Below are positions 15,967 to 24,977 of a DNA stretch of 36,858 bases, one piece after another. The DNA is taken from contig NZ_JADPVH010000001.1 of NCBI RefSeq assembly GCF_026932795.1, positions 111,363 through 148,220 on the forward strand, given 5' to 3'. Below the pieces are notes generated by a model. That model was not told where the DNA came from and did no database searches. It worked only from the letters and a program-made list of their open reading frames with translations. The stretch's first letter is position 1. Every line of letters begins with the position of its first letter. Both the position numbers and the translations under genes were made by a program. The stretch is from Paenarthrobacter sp. Z7-10. GTDB taxonomy: Bacteria > Actinomycetota > Actinomycetes > Actinomycetales > Micrococcaceae.

Positions 15967-16605
15967 TCAGCCCTGAGATACCCGAACACGGACCACCGTA
16001 GTGGGTTCTTCCAGAACATCATCGCCGGCGGTAACCACCGTCGTCTCCACCCCGCCAAGTTTGCGGATGGTGCGGGCTGCGTCTGCGACTTCCTCGGCAG
16101 CACTGCGGCCCTTGATGGCCAGCAGTATCCCCTCGCCGTCAAGCAGAGGGATGGTCAAGCCGGCCAGGCTTTTCAGCGCGGACACGGCCCTGGCCGTAAC
16201 AACATCACAAGACACCTTGCCGACGGCCGATTCCGCCCTTGAGCGGATAATTTCCACATTGTCGAGCTCAAGGTCTGATATGACCTCTTCCAACCATGAC
16301 ACACGCCGTTCTAGCGGCTCTATCAATGTCACGTGCAGATCCGGTCGGGCGAGGGCGATGGTCAGCCCAGGCAGCCCAGCGCCACTGCCCACATCGGCCA
16401 CCTTGGCGCCATCGGCAATCAAGTCTGCAACGACGGCACAGTTGAGCACGTGCCGCGTCCACAATCGCGGAACCTCCCGCGGACCAATCAGGCCCCGCTG
16501 AATTCCGGAGGTCGCCAGATGCTCCACGTACCGCTCCGCCAGGGGCAGTCTGGCAGCAAAGACGGCGCGTGCGGCGGTTGTCTCGCTGAGGCTGAGTTCA
16601 ACCAC
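15967..16605 (-). CDS. rsmG: 16S rRNA (guanine-N7) methyltransferase RsmG
   Basis: RsmG methylates G527 (E. coli numbering) of 16S rRNA in the small-subunit decoding region. The SAM-binding loop is VADVGSGAGLPGL, followed by the acidic strand end LIEPLERRVSWLEEV. Upstream are the typical AERYVEHLATSGIQRGLIGPR and LWTRHVLNCAVV segments. Length is about 213 residues. GTG 16605 gives the N-terminus usual for the family (VVELS..E); TTG 16629 is in frame and adds eight residues but has no ribosome site. The gene follows jag closely and ends 175 bp before parA. Loss of this enzyme gives low-level streptomycin resistance in many bacteria; here all motifs are intact. Confidence 0.95.
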   Translation of the reverse strand: MVELSLSETTAARAVFAARLPLAERYVEHLATSGIQRGLIGPREVPRLWTRHVLNCAVVADLIADGAKVADVGSGAGLPGLTIALARPDLHVTLIEPLERRVSWLEEVISDLELDNVEIIRSRAESAVGKVSCDVVTARAVSALKSLAGLTIPLLDGEGILLAIKGRSAAEEVADAARTIRKLGGVETTVVTAGDDVLEEPTTVVRVRVSQG

Positions 16606-16663
16606 GGTTTTTCCCGCGGCTTCCTCCAAGGCGGGCCGACGTCCCTGCGCTCATTGGCCGAGC

Positions 16664-17209
16664 CTATTCAGCCGCAGAAACGACGATGTGCCGGTCCGAG
16701 CCTTCACCTTCGGACTCGCTGGCACAGCCCTGCTCAGCAATGATGTCGTGCACGATCTTGCGCTCATAGGGACCCATCGGCGCCAGAGCTATAGCTTCGC
16801 CGTTCTGTTTCACCCGGTCCGCTGCATCGTGGGCGATACGCGTCAACTCGCCATTGCGTTCGACGCGGTAGCCGGAAATGTCGAGAATCAGCCGGGATCG
16901 GCTTTCCGTGGCGGAAAGCACGCACAGGCGGGTAAGTTCCTGCAGTGCCTCCAGCACCTCACCGTCCCGTCCGATTAGAGCTTTCAGACCGGAGCTCTCT
17001 TCGTCAGAGACGATGGAGATGTAAGTGCGCCCATTGCGAACCTCGATGTCGATGTCGCCATCGACGTCGGCGATGTCCAGCAGTTCTTCCAGATAGTCCG
17101 CCGCGACGTCGCCCTCCTCGTCGAGCCGGCTCACTGCGGGCGTTTCGCCCTCAGGCACCGAACCAGCACCATCGTTTTGAACAAGTTCTGCGTTGTTATC
17201 AACGGACAT
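16664..17209 (-). CDS. jag: Jag/KhpB-family RNA-binding protein (KH and R3H domains)
   Basis: This 181-residue protein has an acidic N-terminus, a type II KH domain with the nucleic-acid loop LIGRDGEVLEALQELTRL (about residues 77-94), and an R3H domain at the C-terminus, with ERNGELTRIAHDAADRV and PMGPYERKIVHDIIAEQG. The N-terminal Jag domain of Firmicutes is reduced to the acidic segment, as is usual in actinobacteria. KhpB-type proteins bind many RNAs and affect cell division. The ATG shares its A with the TAA of yidC (TAATG), so the two genes are translationally coupled. A strong link of this gene to yidC and rnpA is conserved in bacteria. Confidence 0.93.
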   Translation of the reverse strand: MSVDNNAELVQNDGAGSVPEGETPAVSRLDEEGDVAADYLEELLDIADVDGDIDIEVRNGRTYISIVSDEESSGLKALIGRDGEVLEALQELTRLCVLSATESRSRLILDISGYRVERNGELTRIAHDAADRVKQNGEAIALAPMGPYERKIVHDIIAEQGCASESEGEGSDRHIVVSAAE

Positions 17210-18171
17210 TACTTTCTCTTCCTGTTCTTACGTTGGGGTTGCGGGCGCTGGCCTTTCGGATCAACGATTTCCTCGACGGCCGGCTCGGTTTTCTTGCTGG
17301 CACCAAGCAGCGGCAGGCCTTTCGTGACCCGGCGCTGCTGGAACTCACGGTAAGCGGGTGAGCCGGGTGTAGGCATACGGCGGATGACAAAAAATTGCTG
17401 TCCCATTGTCCACAAGTTTGTGGTGGTCCAGTAAATCAGCACACCAATGGGGAAGTTGATTCCACCGATGCCGAAAACCAACGGAAGGACGTACAGCATC
17501 ATCTTCTGCTGCTTCATGAACGGACTGGCCATGGCATCGTCGGACATGTTCTTGGCCATGATTTGCTTTTGGGTGATGAACTGCGATGCCGTCATGGCCA
17601 CGATCATCAGGATGGACAGGATGACGACGGCGGCGTTGACATTGCCGCCCTGAACCTGGGGAAGGAACGCCTCGGAAAGGGGCGCCCCAAAGATTTGCGC
17701 CTGGTCAAACTGCTGGACCTGCTGTTGGCTGAGCGCACCAATGCCCTCATTGCTCTGATTAGCTTTGGAAACACCGGAAAGCACCTGAAACAGGGAGAAG
17801 AAGAAGGGCATCTGAATGACCATCGGCAGGCAGGCCGAAAACGGATTGGTGCCATGCTCTTTGTACAGGGCCATTTGTTCCTGGGCCATGGCCTGGCGCG
17901 ACAACTGATCCGTTTTGCCCTTGTATTTTGCCTGCAGTTTCTTCATATCAGGCTGGAGCGCCTGCATGCCCCGCTGGGCCTTGATCTGCTTGACGAAAAC
18001 CGGAATCAGGGCGGCTCGGATCACCAGCACCAGCCCGATAATGGACAGCGTCCAGGTCCAGCCGGAGGAGGAGGGCAAACCCAGGAACGTGAACGCGTCA
18101 TGGAAAAGCACCATGATCCACGACACAAGCCATTTGAATGGCGCCAGGATCGTCCCGAAGAAATCAAACAT
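17209..18171 (-). CDS. yidC: Membrane protein insertase YidC
   Basis: YidC inserts and folds membrane proteins, alone or with SecYEG. This is the Gram-positive type (320 residues, no large periplasmic domain). The first helix begins at TWTLSIIGLVLVIRAALIPVF and includes the hydrophilic-groove arginine. A coiled cytoplasmic loop (MKKLQAKYKGKTDQLSRQAM) is followed by NPFSACLPMVIQMPFFFSLF, two more helices around VVILSILMIVAMTAS, and NFPIGVLIYWTTTNLWT. The C-terminal tail is basic (PQRKNRKRK), as in ribosome-contacting YidC proteins. yidD lies just upstream and jag overlaps its stop codon, in one operon with rnpA. Confidence 0.96.
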   Translation of the reverse strand: MFDFFGTILAPFKWLVSWIMVLFHDAFTFLGLPSSSGWTWTLSIIGLVLVIRAALIPVFVKQIKAQRGMQALQPDMKKLQAKYKGKTDQLSRQAMAQEQMALYKEHGTNPFSACLPMVIQMPFFFSLFQVLSGVSKANQSNEGIGALSQQQVQQFDQAQIFGAPLSEAFLPQVQGGNVNAAVVILSILMIVAMTASQFITQKQIMAKNMSDDAMASPFMKQQKMMLYVLPLVFGIGGINFPIGVLIYWTTTNLWTMGQQFFVIRRMPTPGSPAYREFQQRRVTKGLPLLGASKKTEPAVEEIVDPKGQRPQPQRKNRKRK

Positions 18172-18186
18172 TCTTTTCTATACTCC

Positions 18187-18579
18187 TCAAGCCGCCGAGC
18201 GGCCGTCTGCATCACACTGATCGGCTAAGTATTTCTCTGGATGATTCAGCTGAACTATGCGCGGGACGTGGCCGCGATCGTCCCGGTGCCTGTGGCTCCC
18301 CGGGACATGGTCAATGCCACCCGCGTTCCACGGGTGGCAGCGGACCAACCGGAGTAGAGCCAACCAACCGCCCTTGATCACACCATGGACGGTAACTGCC
18401 TCCAAAGCATAAGCGGAGCAGGAGGGGAAAAAACGGCACACCTGGCCATACAAGGGAGAAACAACCCGGCGGTAGCCCTTCAAAATCAGAATCAGGATTT
18501 CCCTCGGCAGGTTCCAGATGAAGCGTCCAAGCGCGGCAGGGCGAATGTCGGTATGGGCGCGGGCAGCGGTCGTGATCAT
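18187..18579 (-). CDS. yidD: Membrane protein insertion efficiency factor YidD
   Basis: The family core is present: an amphipathic start (FIWNLPREILILILKGYRRVVSP), then CRFFPSCSAYALEAV, with the conserved cysteines, and GWLALLRLVRCHPWNAGGIDHVP. YidD is a small peripheral membrane protein that assists YidC; all of the usual core is intact. The C-terminal 35 residues are hydrophilic, rich in His, Asp and Arg, and longer than in many homologues. ATG 18579 overlaps the rnpA stop (ATGA), so translation is coupled. yidC starts 16 bp further on. Confidence 0.92.
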   Translation of the reverse strand: MITTAARAHTDIRPAALGRFIWNLPREILILILKGYRRVVSPLYGQVCRFFPSCSAYALEAVTVHGVIKGGWLALLRLVRCHPWNAGGIDHVPGSHRHRDDRGHVPRIVQLNHPEKYLADQCDADGRSAA

Positions 18580-18965
18580 GGCCTGCCTGTCCCTTCCACT
18601 TCAGTCAACGTTACCGATCCCGCAGGGAGCCGGAGTGAAACTTTTCCCCAGGCGCTCCGGTAGTCATGGCACAGACCCGTCCAATCCGAACCGGCCGAGG
18701 CGGGGAGTGCCCGGACCACAATGTTCAAACCTGTTGGGTGATGCCTCACGGTTACCGCCGCGGCTTCCCTCAGTCTCCTCTTAACGAGGTTGCGCGCAAC
18801 AGCGTTCCCGACGGATTTGGCCACAATGAACCCAACCCTTGTCGGTTCGACCGCAGGCACAGCTATCGCATATAACACTAAGTTCCGGCGTCCAATTCGG
18901 GCGCCGGAACGAACAGTATTTGAGAAGTCGGTCGAGGACCGCATTCGGTTTTGGGTGGCCAGCAC
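18576..18965 (-). CDS. rnpA: Ribonuclease P protein component
   Basis: The basic 129-residue protein binds the RNase P RNA and helps it process the 5' ends of precursor tRNAs. The start is GTG 18965, giving MLATQNRMRSSTDF, the standard actinobacterial N-terminus. The signature RNxxKRRLRE appears as RNLVKRRLREAA, preceded by GFIVAKSVGNAVA. The C-terminus is longer and less basic than in E. coli. It lies 52 bp after rpmH, on the same strand and in the universal rpmH-rnpA order. Confidence 0.96.
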   Translation of the reverse strand: MLATQNRMRSSTDFSNTVRSGARIGRRNLVLYAIAVPAVEPTRVGFIVAKSVGNAVARNLVKRRLREAAAVTVRHHPTGLNIVVRALPASAGSDWTGLCHDYRSAWGKVSLRLPAGSVTLTEVEGTGRP

Positions 18966-19017
18966 CGTCAGATCAACTGCTTCCGTGAAACGGGAACAAC
19001 AGTCAAGCGTTGTAGTT

Positions 19018-19155
19018 TTAGGCCGACAGCTCTACGCGGCCCTTGGTACGGCGCGCCGAAAGAATGGCACGGCCTGCGCGGGTACGCATGCGAAGGCGGA
19101 AGCCGTGCTTCTTGGCACGACGGCGATTATTCGGCTGAAAAGTCCGCTTGCTCAC
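19018..19155 (-). CDS. rpmH: 50S ribosomal protein L34
   Basis: The 45-residue product begins [18 protein letters not shown] and continues [18 protein letters not shown], an almost invariant bacterial L34. The start is GTG 19155 with GGAG 8 nt upstream; a longer frame running back to 19296 is not real coding. L34 sits in the 50S subunit. Transcription runs left from a promoter at 19310-19339 and reads into rnpA, yidD, yidC, jag and probably rsmG. Confidence 0.98.
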   Translation of the reverse strand: MSKRTFQPNNRRRAKKHGFRLRMRTRAGRAILSARRTKGRVELSA

Positions 19156-19309
19156 GGTGGTTACTCCAAGACAATCAAAGATGCGCCTGGCCCGTAAATG
19201 CTGCGAAATCACAGGGGGAAGAACAGGCTGACGCGAAGATTCAGGTGACCACCTGCACCAAATTCGGCACATGCCGAACGGCACAAAGGCGGACACAAAG
19301 GACTTTTCA

Positions 19310-19339
19310 ACGTTAGGTCACGCGGCAGTCCCCAGTCAA
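19310..19339 (-). promoter_or_regulatory. Housekeeping-type promoter of rpmH
   Basis: On the minus strand TTGACT (19334-19339) and TAACGT (19310-19315) are separated by 18 bp. They lie about 155 bp upstream of the rpmH GTG, in the usual position for the conserved rpmH-rnpA operon promoter. Confidence 0.55.
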
Positions 19340-19427
19340 ACTGCCCAACTACCGACGCCCTCCCAGTAACTGAAAAACTTGAAGTAAAGAGCGTGCCGAC
19401 GCCGTCGGAGCGGAGCTTAAAGGAGAA

Positions 19428-19526
19428 TTATCCACAAGCCGCTGGCCCGCTATCTTCTGCAGAACGCATCCCTTAGGCTTGCCGGGAGGCCAGTTATCCA
19501 CGGGCTGTGAATAACTCTGTGGATGA
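19428..19526. promoter_or_regulatory. DnaA-box cluster in the rpmH-dnaA intergenic region
   Basis: Four 9-mers match or nearly match the DnaA box TTATCCACA: TTATCCACA 19428-19436, TTATCCACG 19494-19502, TGTGAATAA 19506-19514 (reverse) and TGTGGATGA 19518-19526 (reverse). They lie 115-215 bp upstream of dnaA and probably allow autoregulation, or form the second part of a bipartite origin. The rest of this 486-bp gap carries the rpmH promoter and a TAAGAT near 19580 that could be a dnaA -10 element. Confidence 0.75.
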
Positions 19527-19641
19527 CTAACCGGAATCTGCGATTTCGGAAGGTACGGTCCACCATACAAGCAAGAGATCTAAGATTACGGACACCCCGC
19601 ACCCATGAGCAGCGCTACAACGAAGACAGCGGAAACCATCC

Positions 19642-21054
19642 ATGAGCACCGATGATATTAACGACGTTGGGGCATCCTGGCGAAAAGTTGTCCGGCTGCT
19701 GGAACAAGACGAGCGGGTCACACCCCGCCAACGGGGATTTGTGGTGCTGGCCCAGCCACTTGGCCTGATAGGAACAACCCTGCTGGTGGCCGTGCCCAAT
19801 GAACTCACCCGGGAAGTTCTGCAAACCCAACTCAAGAACGCGCTCGATGATGCCCTCCGGGTAGTCTTTGCCAGCGACATCCTCTGTGCCTTCAGCATCA
19901 ACGCAGACCTCACCCCCATCCCGGATGAGGAAGAACCACAACAGCAAGTGGCGCCGCTGCGCGGACCGGAACCAGAGGCCAAGCCACAACCGACGCCGCC
20001 GAGTAACTCGCATGAGTTTGGCCGGCTGAATCCGAAGTACGTCTTTGACACCTTTGTGATAGGTGGATCCAACCGCTTCGCCCACGCCGCCGCCGTCGCC
20101 GTCGCTGAAGCCCCCGCAAAGGCCTACAACCCGCTGTTTATCTATGGCGACTCGGGATTGGGCAAGACCCATCTGCTCCATGCCATTGGCCACTATGCCC
20201 GCCGGCTCTACAACGGCATTCGGGTTCGGTACGTCAATTCAGAAGAATTCACCAACGAATTCATCAATTCGATCCGGTATGACGAGGGAACTAGCTTCAA
20301 GTCCCTCTACCGCAACGTGGATATCCTCCTCATCGACGACATCCAGTTCCTCTCCGGCAAGGAAGCAACCCAGGAAGAGTTCTTCCACACATTCAATGCA
20401 CTGCACAACCACAACAAACAGGTAGTCATCACCTCGGATCTGCCACCCAAGCAACTCTCGGGTTTTGAAGAGCGGATGCGGTCCCGATTCGAATGGGGAT
20501 TGCTGACCGACGTCCAGCCTCCGGAACTGGAAACGCGAATAGCTATCCTGCGTAAGAAAGCCATCGGTGAGGGTCTGTACGCCCCGGACGATGTGCTGGA
20601 ATACATCGCCTCCAAAATCTCCACGAACATCCGCGAACTCGAGGGCGCGCTCATTCGTGTCACCGCGTTTGCCAGCCTGAACCGCCAGTCCGTGGACGTT
20701 GGACTCGCCGAAATCGTCCTCAAGGATCTCATCACCGACGATGGTGCCCAGGAAATCACGGCAGGGGCGATCATCGGCCAAACTGCCGCTTACTTCAACA
20801 TGAGCCTCGAGGAGCTCTGCAGCAAGTCCAGGACCAGAACGCTTGTAACCGCCCGGCAGATCGCCATGTACCTGTGCCGGGAGCTCACCGATATGTCCCT
20901 GCCCAAGATCGGACAGGAACTTGGCGGCCGTGACCACACAACTGTGATTCACGCCGACCGCAAGATCCGTGAACTGATGGCCGAACGGCGCGCGATTTAC
21001 AACCAAGTCACCGAACTGACCAACCGGATCAAGCAGCAGCAGCGTGAAGGCTGA
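19642..21054 (+). CDS. dnaA: Chromosomal replication initiator protein DnaA
   Basis: DnaA binds DnaA boxes at oriC, unwinds the origin and loads the helicase. Domain I (1-80) is a helical N-terminus. Domain II (about 80-130) is a variable linker rich in Pro, Glu and Gln. Domain III begins at FGRLNPKYVFDTFVIG, with Walker A GDSGLGKTH (from residue 169), Walker B LLIDDIQFLSGK and the arginine-finger region FEERMRSRFEWGL. Domain IV binds DNA through the signature LGGRDHTTVIHADRKI. Length is 470 residues, short for an actinobacterium because domain II is compact (Streptomyces DnaA exceeds 600). The start is ATG 19642 and its ribosome site is weak (GCGGAAA). Confidence 0.98.
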   Translation: MSTDDINDVGASWRKVVRLLEQDERVTPRQRGFVVLAQPLGLIGTTLLVAVPNELTREVLQTQLKNALDDALRVVFASDILCAFSINADLTPIPDEEEPQQQVAPLRGPEPEAKPQPTPPSNSHEFGRLNPKYVFDTFVIGGSNRFAHAAAVAVAEAPAKAYNPLFIYGDSGLGKTHLLHAIGHYARRLYNGIRVRYVNSEEFTNEFINSIRYDEGTSFKSLYRNVDILLIDDIQFLSGKEATQEEFFHTFNALHNHNKQVVITSDLPPKQLSGFEERMRSRFEWGLLTDVQPPELETRIAILRKKAIGEGLYAPDDVLEYIASKISTNIRELEGALIRVTAFASLNRQSVDVGLAEIVLKDLITDDGAQEITAGAIIGQTAAYFNMSLEELCSKSRTRTLVTARQIAMYLCRELTDMSLPKIGQELGGRDHTTVIHADRKIRELMAERRAIYNQVTELTNRIKQQQREG

Positions 21055-21489
21055 AACCCACGGAATCACGGCAAGAATCACCACCTGTGTATAGGCCTGT
21101 GGATAACACCGTGGACAACTCGGGTGTATCCGGGGGTAACTAGCCGGGTACCTGTGGATCCCTGTAATGACGGGGAAAGTTGTCCACCGACATTCCCGGA
21201 GGCACAGGCGGGAACCCACACATTGTGCACAGCCCGAATCTCCGCAAATGCGCACCGGGAACGGGTTATCCACAGTTTCCACAGGTGTTATTAACACTAC
21301 GAATCCCAATAAATAACGTTCTTCCAAATAACATTTACGCTCCCCAAACACCCAAGGCCGCAGCCCTGAATCCAGATGCATCCGGAGACCGGACGACGGG
21401 CTAAGCTATCTCAAAGCATGTAATTCCCTCCCAAGCGACGTGCTGGAACGGTCGGACCCGATCCTGCAGCGGATTCGTTCCGTACAGCT
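21055..21489. other. oriC: oriC: DnaA-box array and AT-rich unwinding element
   Basis: The dnaA-dnaN gap holds many DnaA boxes: TGTGGATAA 21098-21106, CGTGGACAA 21110-21118, TGTGGATCC 21153-21161, TTGTCCACC 21180-21188, TTGTGCACA 21223-21231, TTATCCACA 21266-21274 and GTTTCCACA 21275-21283. The last two are adjacent. Right after them come GTGTTATTAACAC (21285-21297, six-base arms around one base) and an AT-rich stretch to about 21340, a good candidate for the unwinding element. The position, box types and order match known actinobacterial origins. Confidence 0.9.
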
Positions 21490-21555
21490 GTGGCTGCCTT
21501 GGGAGGGAAAAACCAACCCTGTAAGCGATGTGCGAATGAAAGGCGGCACCCTTCC

Positions 21556-22680
21556 GTGAAGTTCCAAGTTGAACGGGAAGTCCTGGCGGAAGCCGTCAGC
21601 TGGACTGCACGGTCGCTGTCCCCCAGGCCACCGGTTCCAGTACTTTCCGGTCTGTTGCTCAAAGCCGCAGCCGGCACTCTCAGTCTGGCCAGTTTCGACT
21701 ACGAGATTTCCGCGCGGCTGGAAATTCCCGCTGACGTATCCGAAGAAGGAACCATCCTCGTTTCCGGACGCCTGCTGGCAGATATCTGCCGCAGCCTGCC
21801 GTCGGCGCCCGTGGACGTCGAAACCGATGGATCCAAGGTGACGCTCAGCTGCCGCAACAGCCGGTTCAATCTCGCCACTATGCCGGAAAACGACTATCCC
21901 GAACTTCCGGCTCTTCCCCAGGTCAGCGGCGTCGTCTCCGGCGAGGCCTTTGCGCAGGCGGTTTCACAGGTGATTATCGCCTCCAGCAAAGATGACACCC
22001 TGCCAATCCTGACCGGTGTCAAGATGGAGATCGAGGGTGATCTGATCACCCTACTGGCCACCGACCGCTACCGATTAGCACTGCGGGAAGTCCACTGGCG
22101 CCCCAACGTTCCGGGCATCTCCACCAGCGCCTTGGTCAAGGCCAAGACCCTCAATGAAGTGGCCAGGACCCTCGGCGGCGCCGGCGACCTCAATATTGCT
22201 TTATCCGACAACAGCGAACTCATTGGGTTTGAAAGCGGCGGCCGACGCACCACGTCCCTGCTGGTCGACGGCGATTACCCCAAGATCCGCTCGCTGTTCC
22301 CGGATAACACCCCCATCCACGCAACGGTCGAAACCAGTGCCCTTTCCGAAGCGGTGCGTCGGGTTTCACTCGTGGCCGAACGAAACACACCGGTGCGCCT
22401 CGCCTTCACTGACGGTCAACTGAGCCTCGACGCGGGAACAGGGGAAGATGCGCAGGCTTCGGAAGTGTTGGAGACCGCGCTGGTGGGAGAGGACATTACG
22501 GTTGCCTTCAACCCGCACTACCTCAGTGAGGGATTGAATGCCTTCGACAGCAAATTTGTGCGTTTTTCGTTCACTTCCGCCCCGAAGCCGGCCATGATCA
22601 CTGCCCAGGACGACATCGACGGCGAAGACCGCGACGACTACCGCTACTTGGTGATGCCCGTTCGGCTGCCCAATCCCTGA
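21556..22680 (+). CDS. dnaN: DNA polymerase III sliding clamp (beta subunit)
   Basis: DnaN is the ring-shaped processivity factor for DNA polymerase III. The 374-residue product has the three-domain repeat: the first domain starts VKFQVEREVLAEAVSW, the middle includes PILTGVKMEIEGDLITLLATDRYRLA, the diagnostic clamp motif, and the third ends in YRYLVMPVRLPNP, whose C-terminal MPVRLP lies at the partner-binding pocket. The start is GTG 21556, after AAAGGCGG. A longer frame back to 21490 adds 22 residues unlike the family. It directly follows oriC, and gnd is 87 bp downstream. Confidence 0.97.
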   Translation: MKFQVEREVLAEAVSWTARSLSPRPPVPVLSGLLLKAAAGTLSLASFDYEISARLEIPADVSEEGTILVSGRLLADICRSLPSAPVDVETDGSKVTLSCRNSRFNLATMPENDYPELPALPQVSGVVSGEAFAQAVSQVIIASSKDDTLPILTGVKMEIEGDLITLLATDRYRLALREVHWRPNVPGISTSALVKAKTLNEVARTLGGAGDLNIALSDNSELIGFESGGRRTTSLLVDGDYPKIRSLFPDNTPIHATVETSALSEAVRRVSLVAERNTPVRLAFTDGQLSLDAGTGEDAQASEVLETALVGEDITVAFNPHYLSEGLNAFDSKFVRFSFTSAPKPAMITAQDDIDGEDRDDYRYLVMPVRLPNP

Positions 22681-22767
22681 CCGCCGTCCGAGCGTCCGTT
22701 CCACAGTCCGCTAAGCCGTCCGCGGGGTTTAGTCAGCATATTCACCCGATCAGAAAAGAGACATACC

Positions 22768-23685
22768 ATGCATATCGGGCTCATCGGCCTCGGCAAAATG
22801 GGTTTTAACATGCGGGCAAGGATCCGTGCTGCGGGAATTGACGTCACCGGCTATGACCGTAATCCGGACGTGACGGACGTTTCCTCGCTGAAGGAGCTGG
22901 TCAAGGTACTTCCCACCCCCCGGACCATCTGGGTGATGGTTCCCGCCGGTGAGGTGACAGACGGCGTCATCACCGAATTGTGTTCCTTGATGGACACCGG
23001 CGACCTGATCATCGATGGTGGAAATTCCCGGTTTACTGAGGATCAAAAGCACGGTGCGCAGCTGGCCGAAAAGGGTATCCACTTTGTGGACTGCGGTGTT
23101 TCCGGCGGCGTCTGGGGACTGGCCAACGGCTATGGACTGATGGCAGGCGGAGAGCAGGAGCACGTCGAAGCGGCGTTGCCAATATTCGATGCCCTCCGGC
23201 CTGAGGGCGAGCGGGCCGAGAGCTTTGTCCATGTTGGGGATATCGGCGCCGGGCACTACGCCAAAATGGTCCACAACGGCATTGAGTACGGTCTCATGCA
23301 GTCCTACGCCGAGGGGTACGAACTGCTGATGGCCAAGGACATCATTAAGGACGTTCCGGGAACCTTTGCCGCCTGGCAGAAGGGCACAGTGGTGCGCTCC
23401 TGGCTGCTGGATCTAATGGTTAAGGCGCTGGAGGAAGATCCGGATCTAGCCAAGATTGCCGGCTATGTTGAGGATTCGGGCGAGGGCCGCTGGACCATCG
23501 AGGAGGCCATTTCCAATGGCGTCCCCGCACCTGCTATCACGGCAGCGCTTTTTGCCCGGTTCGCCTCGCGCCAGGAGGATTCCCCGGCGATGAAGATGGT
23601 TTCCGCCCTGCGGAATCAGTTCGGTGGCCACGCGGTCAAGCCTTCTGGGCACAGCGATAAGCCAGCCCCGCCAGCCGGCTCCTAG
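22768..23685 (+). CDS. gnd: 6-phosphogluconate dehydrogenase (decarboxylating), short form
   Basis: The enzyme oxidises 6-phosphogluconate to ribulose 5-phosphate with CO2 release in the pentose phosphate pathway. The 305-residue length is typical of the short NAD-type (GndA/YqeC-like) rather than the 470-residue form. The nucleotide fold is GLIGLGKMGFNM. Substrate and catalytic segments are IDGGNSRFTED, CGVSGGVWGL and the catalytic lysine/asparagine in AKMVHNGIEYGLMQ. The last 20 residues are a Lys/Pro/Ser-rich tail. Ribosome site AAAAGAGA precedes ATG 22768. Its place between dnaN and recF is conserved in actinobacteria and has no clear functional reason. Confidence 0.94.
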   Translation: MHIGLIGLGKMGFNMRARIRAAGIDVTGYDRNPDVTDVSSLKELVKVLPTPRTIWVMVPAGEVTDGVITELCSLMDTGDLIIDGGNSRFTEDQKHGAQLAEKGIHFVDCGVSGGVWGLANGYGLMAGGEQEHVEAALPIFDALRPEGERAESFVHVGDIGAGHYAKMVHNGIEYGLMQSYAEGYELLMAKDIIKDVPGTFAAWQKGTVVRSWLLDLMVKALEEDPDLAKIAGYVEDSGEGRWTIEEAISNGVPAPAITAALFARFASRQEDSPAMKMVSALRNQFGGHAVKPSGHSDKPAPPAGS

Positions 23686-23774
23686 AGGCACCAACCCGGC
23701 GGCAGCCCGCCGTCGTCCTGCCCTTGTTTCGAAGTCCGCCCTGGCCGACGACCAACTCCTGTGAAGTGAGCCGC

Positions 23775-24977
23775 GTGTACCTGGCACACCTGTCCCTAAC
23801 AGATTTTCGCACCTACACCCAGGTGGAGTTGCCGCTTGAACCGGGCGTGACGGTGCTGATAGGGCCCAATGGGCAGGGCAAAACCAATCTGGTGGAGGCC
23901 GTGGCCTTCCTTTCCACCCTCAGCTCGCACCGGGTGAGCGCGGATGGCCCGCTGCTGCGATTCGGCACTGAGCGCGCCCTGATTCGTGCGCGGCTGGTCC
24001 ATGGCGGGCAGAACACCAGCTTGGAACTGGAAATCAACGCCTCGCGGGCCAACAGGGCCCGCATTAACCGGGCGAATCCCGTGCGGGCCCGGGACATCCT
24101 CGGAATCTGCCGGACCGTGCTGTTTGCTCCGGAAGACCTTGCGCTGGTAAAGGGCGATCCCGGTAACAGGCGGCGTTTCCTGGATGAGCTGCTGGTTACG
24201 CTGATTCCTCGCAGCGCTGCTATCCGCAGCGACTATGAACGAGTGCTGAAGCAACGTAATGCGTTGCTTAAATCTGCCAAATCACAGCACTATTCACGTG
24301 CCGGTGTCAGCGAGGGACAGCAGGCAACCCTGGACGTTTGGGACCAGCATATGGCTGTGGCCGGTGCCCAACTGCTGGCCGCGCGGCTGGAATTGCTGGA
24401 ACGGCTGAAGCCGCATCTGGCCATGGCCTATCGGCAGCTGACGGATGGGTCCAAGGAGTTGAAGGCTAACTACCGCTCCACCTTGGAGGGGCAGCTGTCC
24501 GACGACGGCGAAACGGACCTTGGTTCCCCCGATGCGGATGTTCAGCTGGCGGGTCTGGGTGTGCCGGAGTTGACCCGTCGCTACGTTCAGGCGTTCGCCG
24601 ACTCACGCCGGCGTGAGCTGGAGCGCGGACTTTCGCTGGTGGGGCCACACCGCGATGAAGTGGAACTGATGCTGGGTTCCGCGCCGGCACGCGGCTACGC
24701 CTCACACGGGGAAACATGGTCGGCCGCATTGGCGCTGCGCCTTGCCTCCTATTACGTTCTGTTGGAAGATGCCCAGATGGAAGGCAACGCTCCGATTCTG
24801 ATTTTGGATGACGTTTTTGCCGAATTGGACACTGACCGCCGCACCAAGCTGGCCAGCATTGTGTCCGGGGCGGAGCAGGTTCTGGTGACGGCGGCTGTCG
24901 CTGCGGACATTCCCCGCGAATTGAGGGGAGTGCAGATTCGCGTGCTTCCCGGCGGAATTGTAAGCGATGGAGAGTGA
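23775..24977 (+). CDS. recF: DNA replication and repair protein RecF
   Basis: RecF is an SMC-like ATPase that helps load RecA at single-strand gaps. The start is GTG 23775 (VYLAHLSLTDFRTY, the canonical N-terminus). Walker A is IGPNGQGKTNLVEA. The central RecF signatures FAPEDLALVKGDPGNRRRFL are followed by the long helical arm, SLVGPHRDEVELML, and Walker B LILDDVFAELDTDRR. Length is 400 residues. An in-frame extension back to 23724 is probably not translated. Its end overlaps dciA by 11 bp. Confidence 0.96.
   Translation: MYLAHLSLTDFRTYTQVELPLEPGVTVLIGPNGQGKTNLVEAVAFLSTLSSHRVSADGPLLRFGTERALIRARLVHGGQNTSLELEINASRANRARINRANPVRARDILGICRTVLFAPEDLALVKGDPGNRRRFLDELLVTLIPRSAAIRSDYERVLKQRNALLKSAKSQHYSRAGVSEGQQATLDVWDQHMAVAGAQLLAARLELLERLKPHLAMAYRQLTDGSKELKANYRSTLEGQLSDDGETDLGSPDADVQLAGLGVPELTRRYVQAFADSRRRELERGLSLVGPHRDEVELMLGSAPARGYASHGETWSAALALRLASYYVLLEDAQMEGNAPILILDDVFAELDTDRRTKLASIVSGAEQVLVTAAVAADIPRELRGVQIRVLPGGIVSDGE

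Noticed and set aside
20239-21381. 380-codon minus-strand ORF over dnaA and oriC
   Set aside because: Antisense to dnaA and running through oriC; an artefact of GC-rich codon use.
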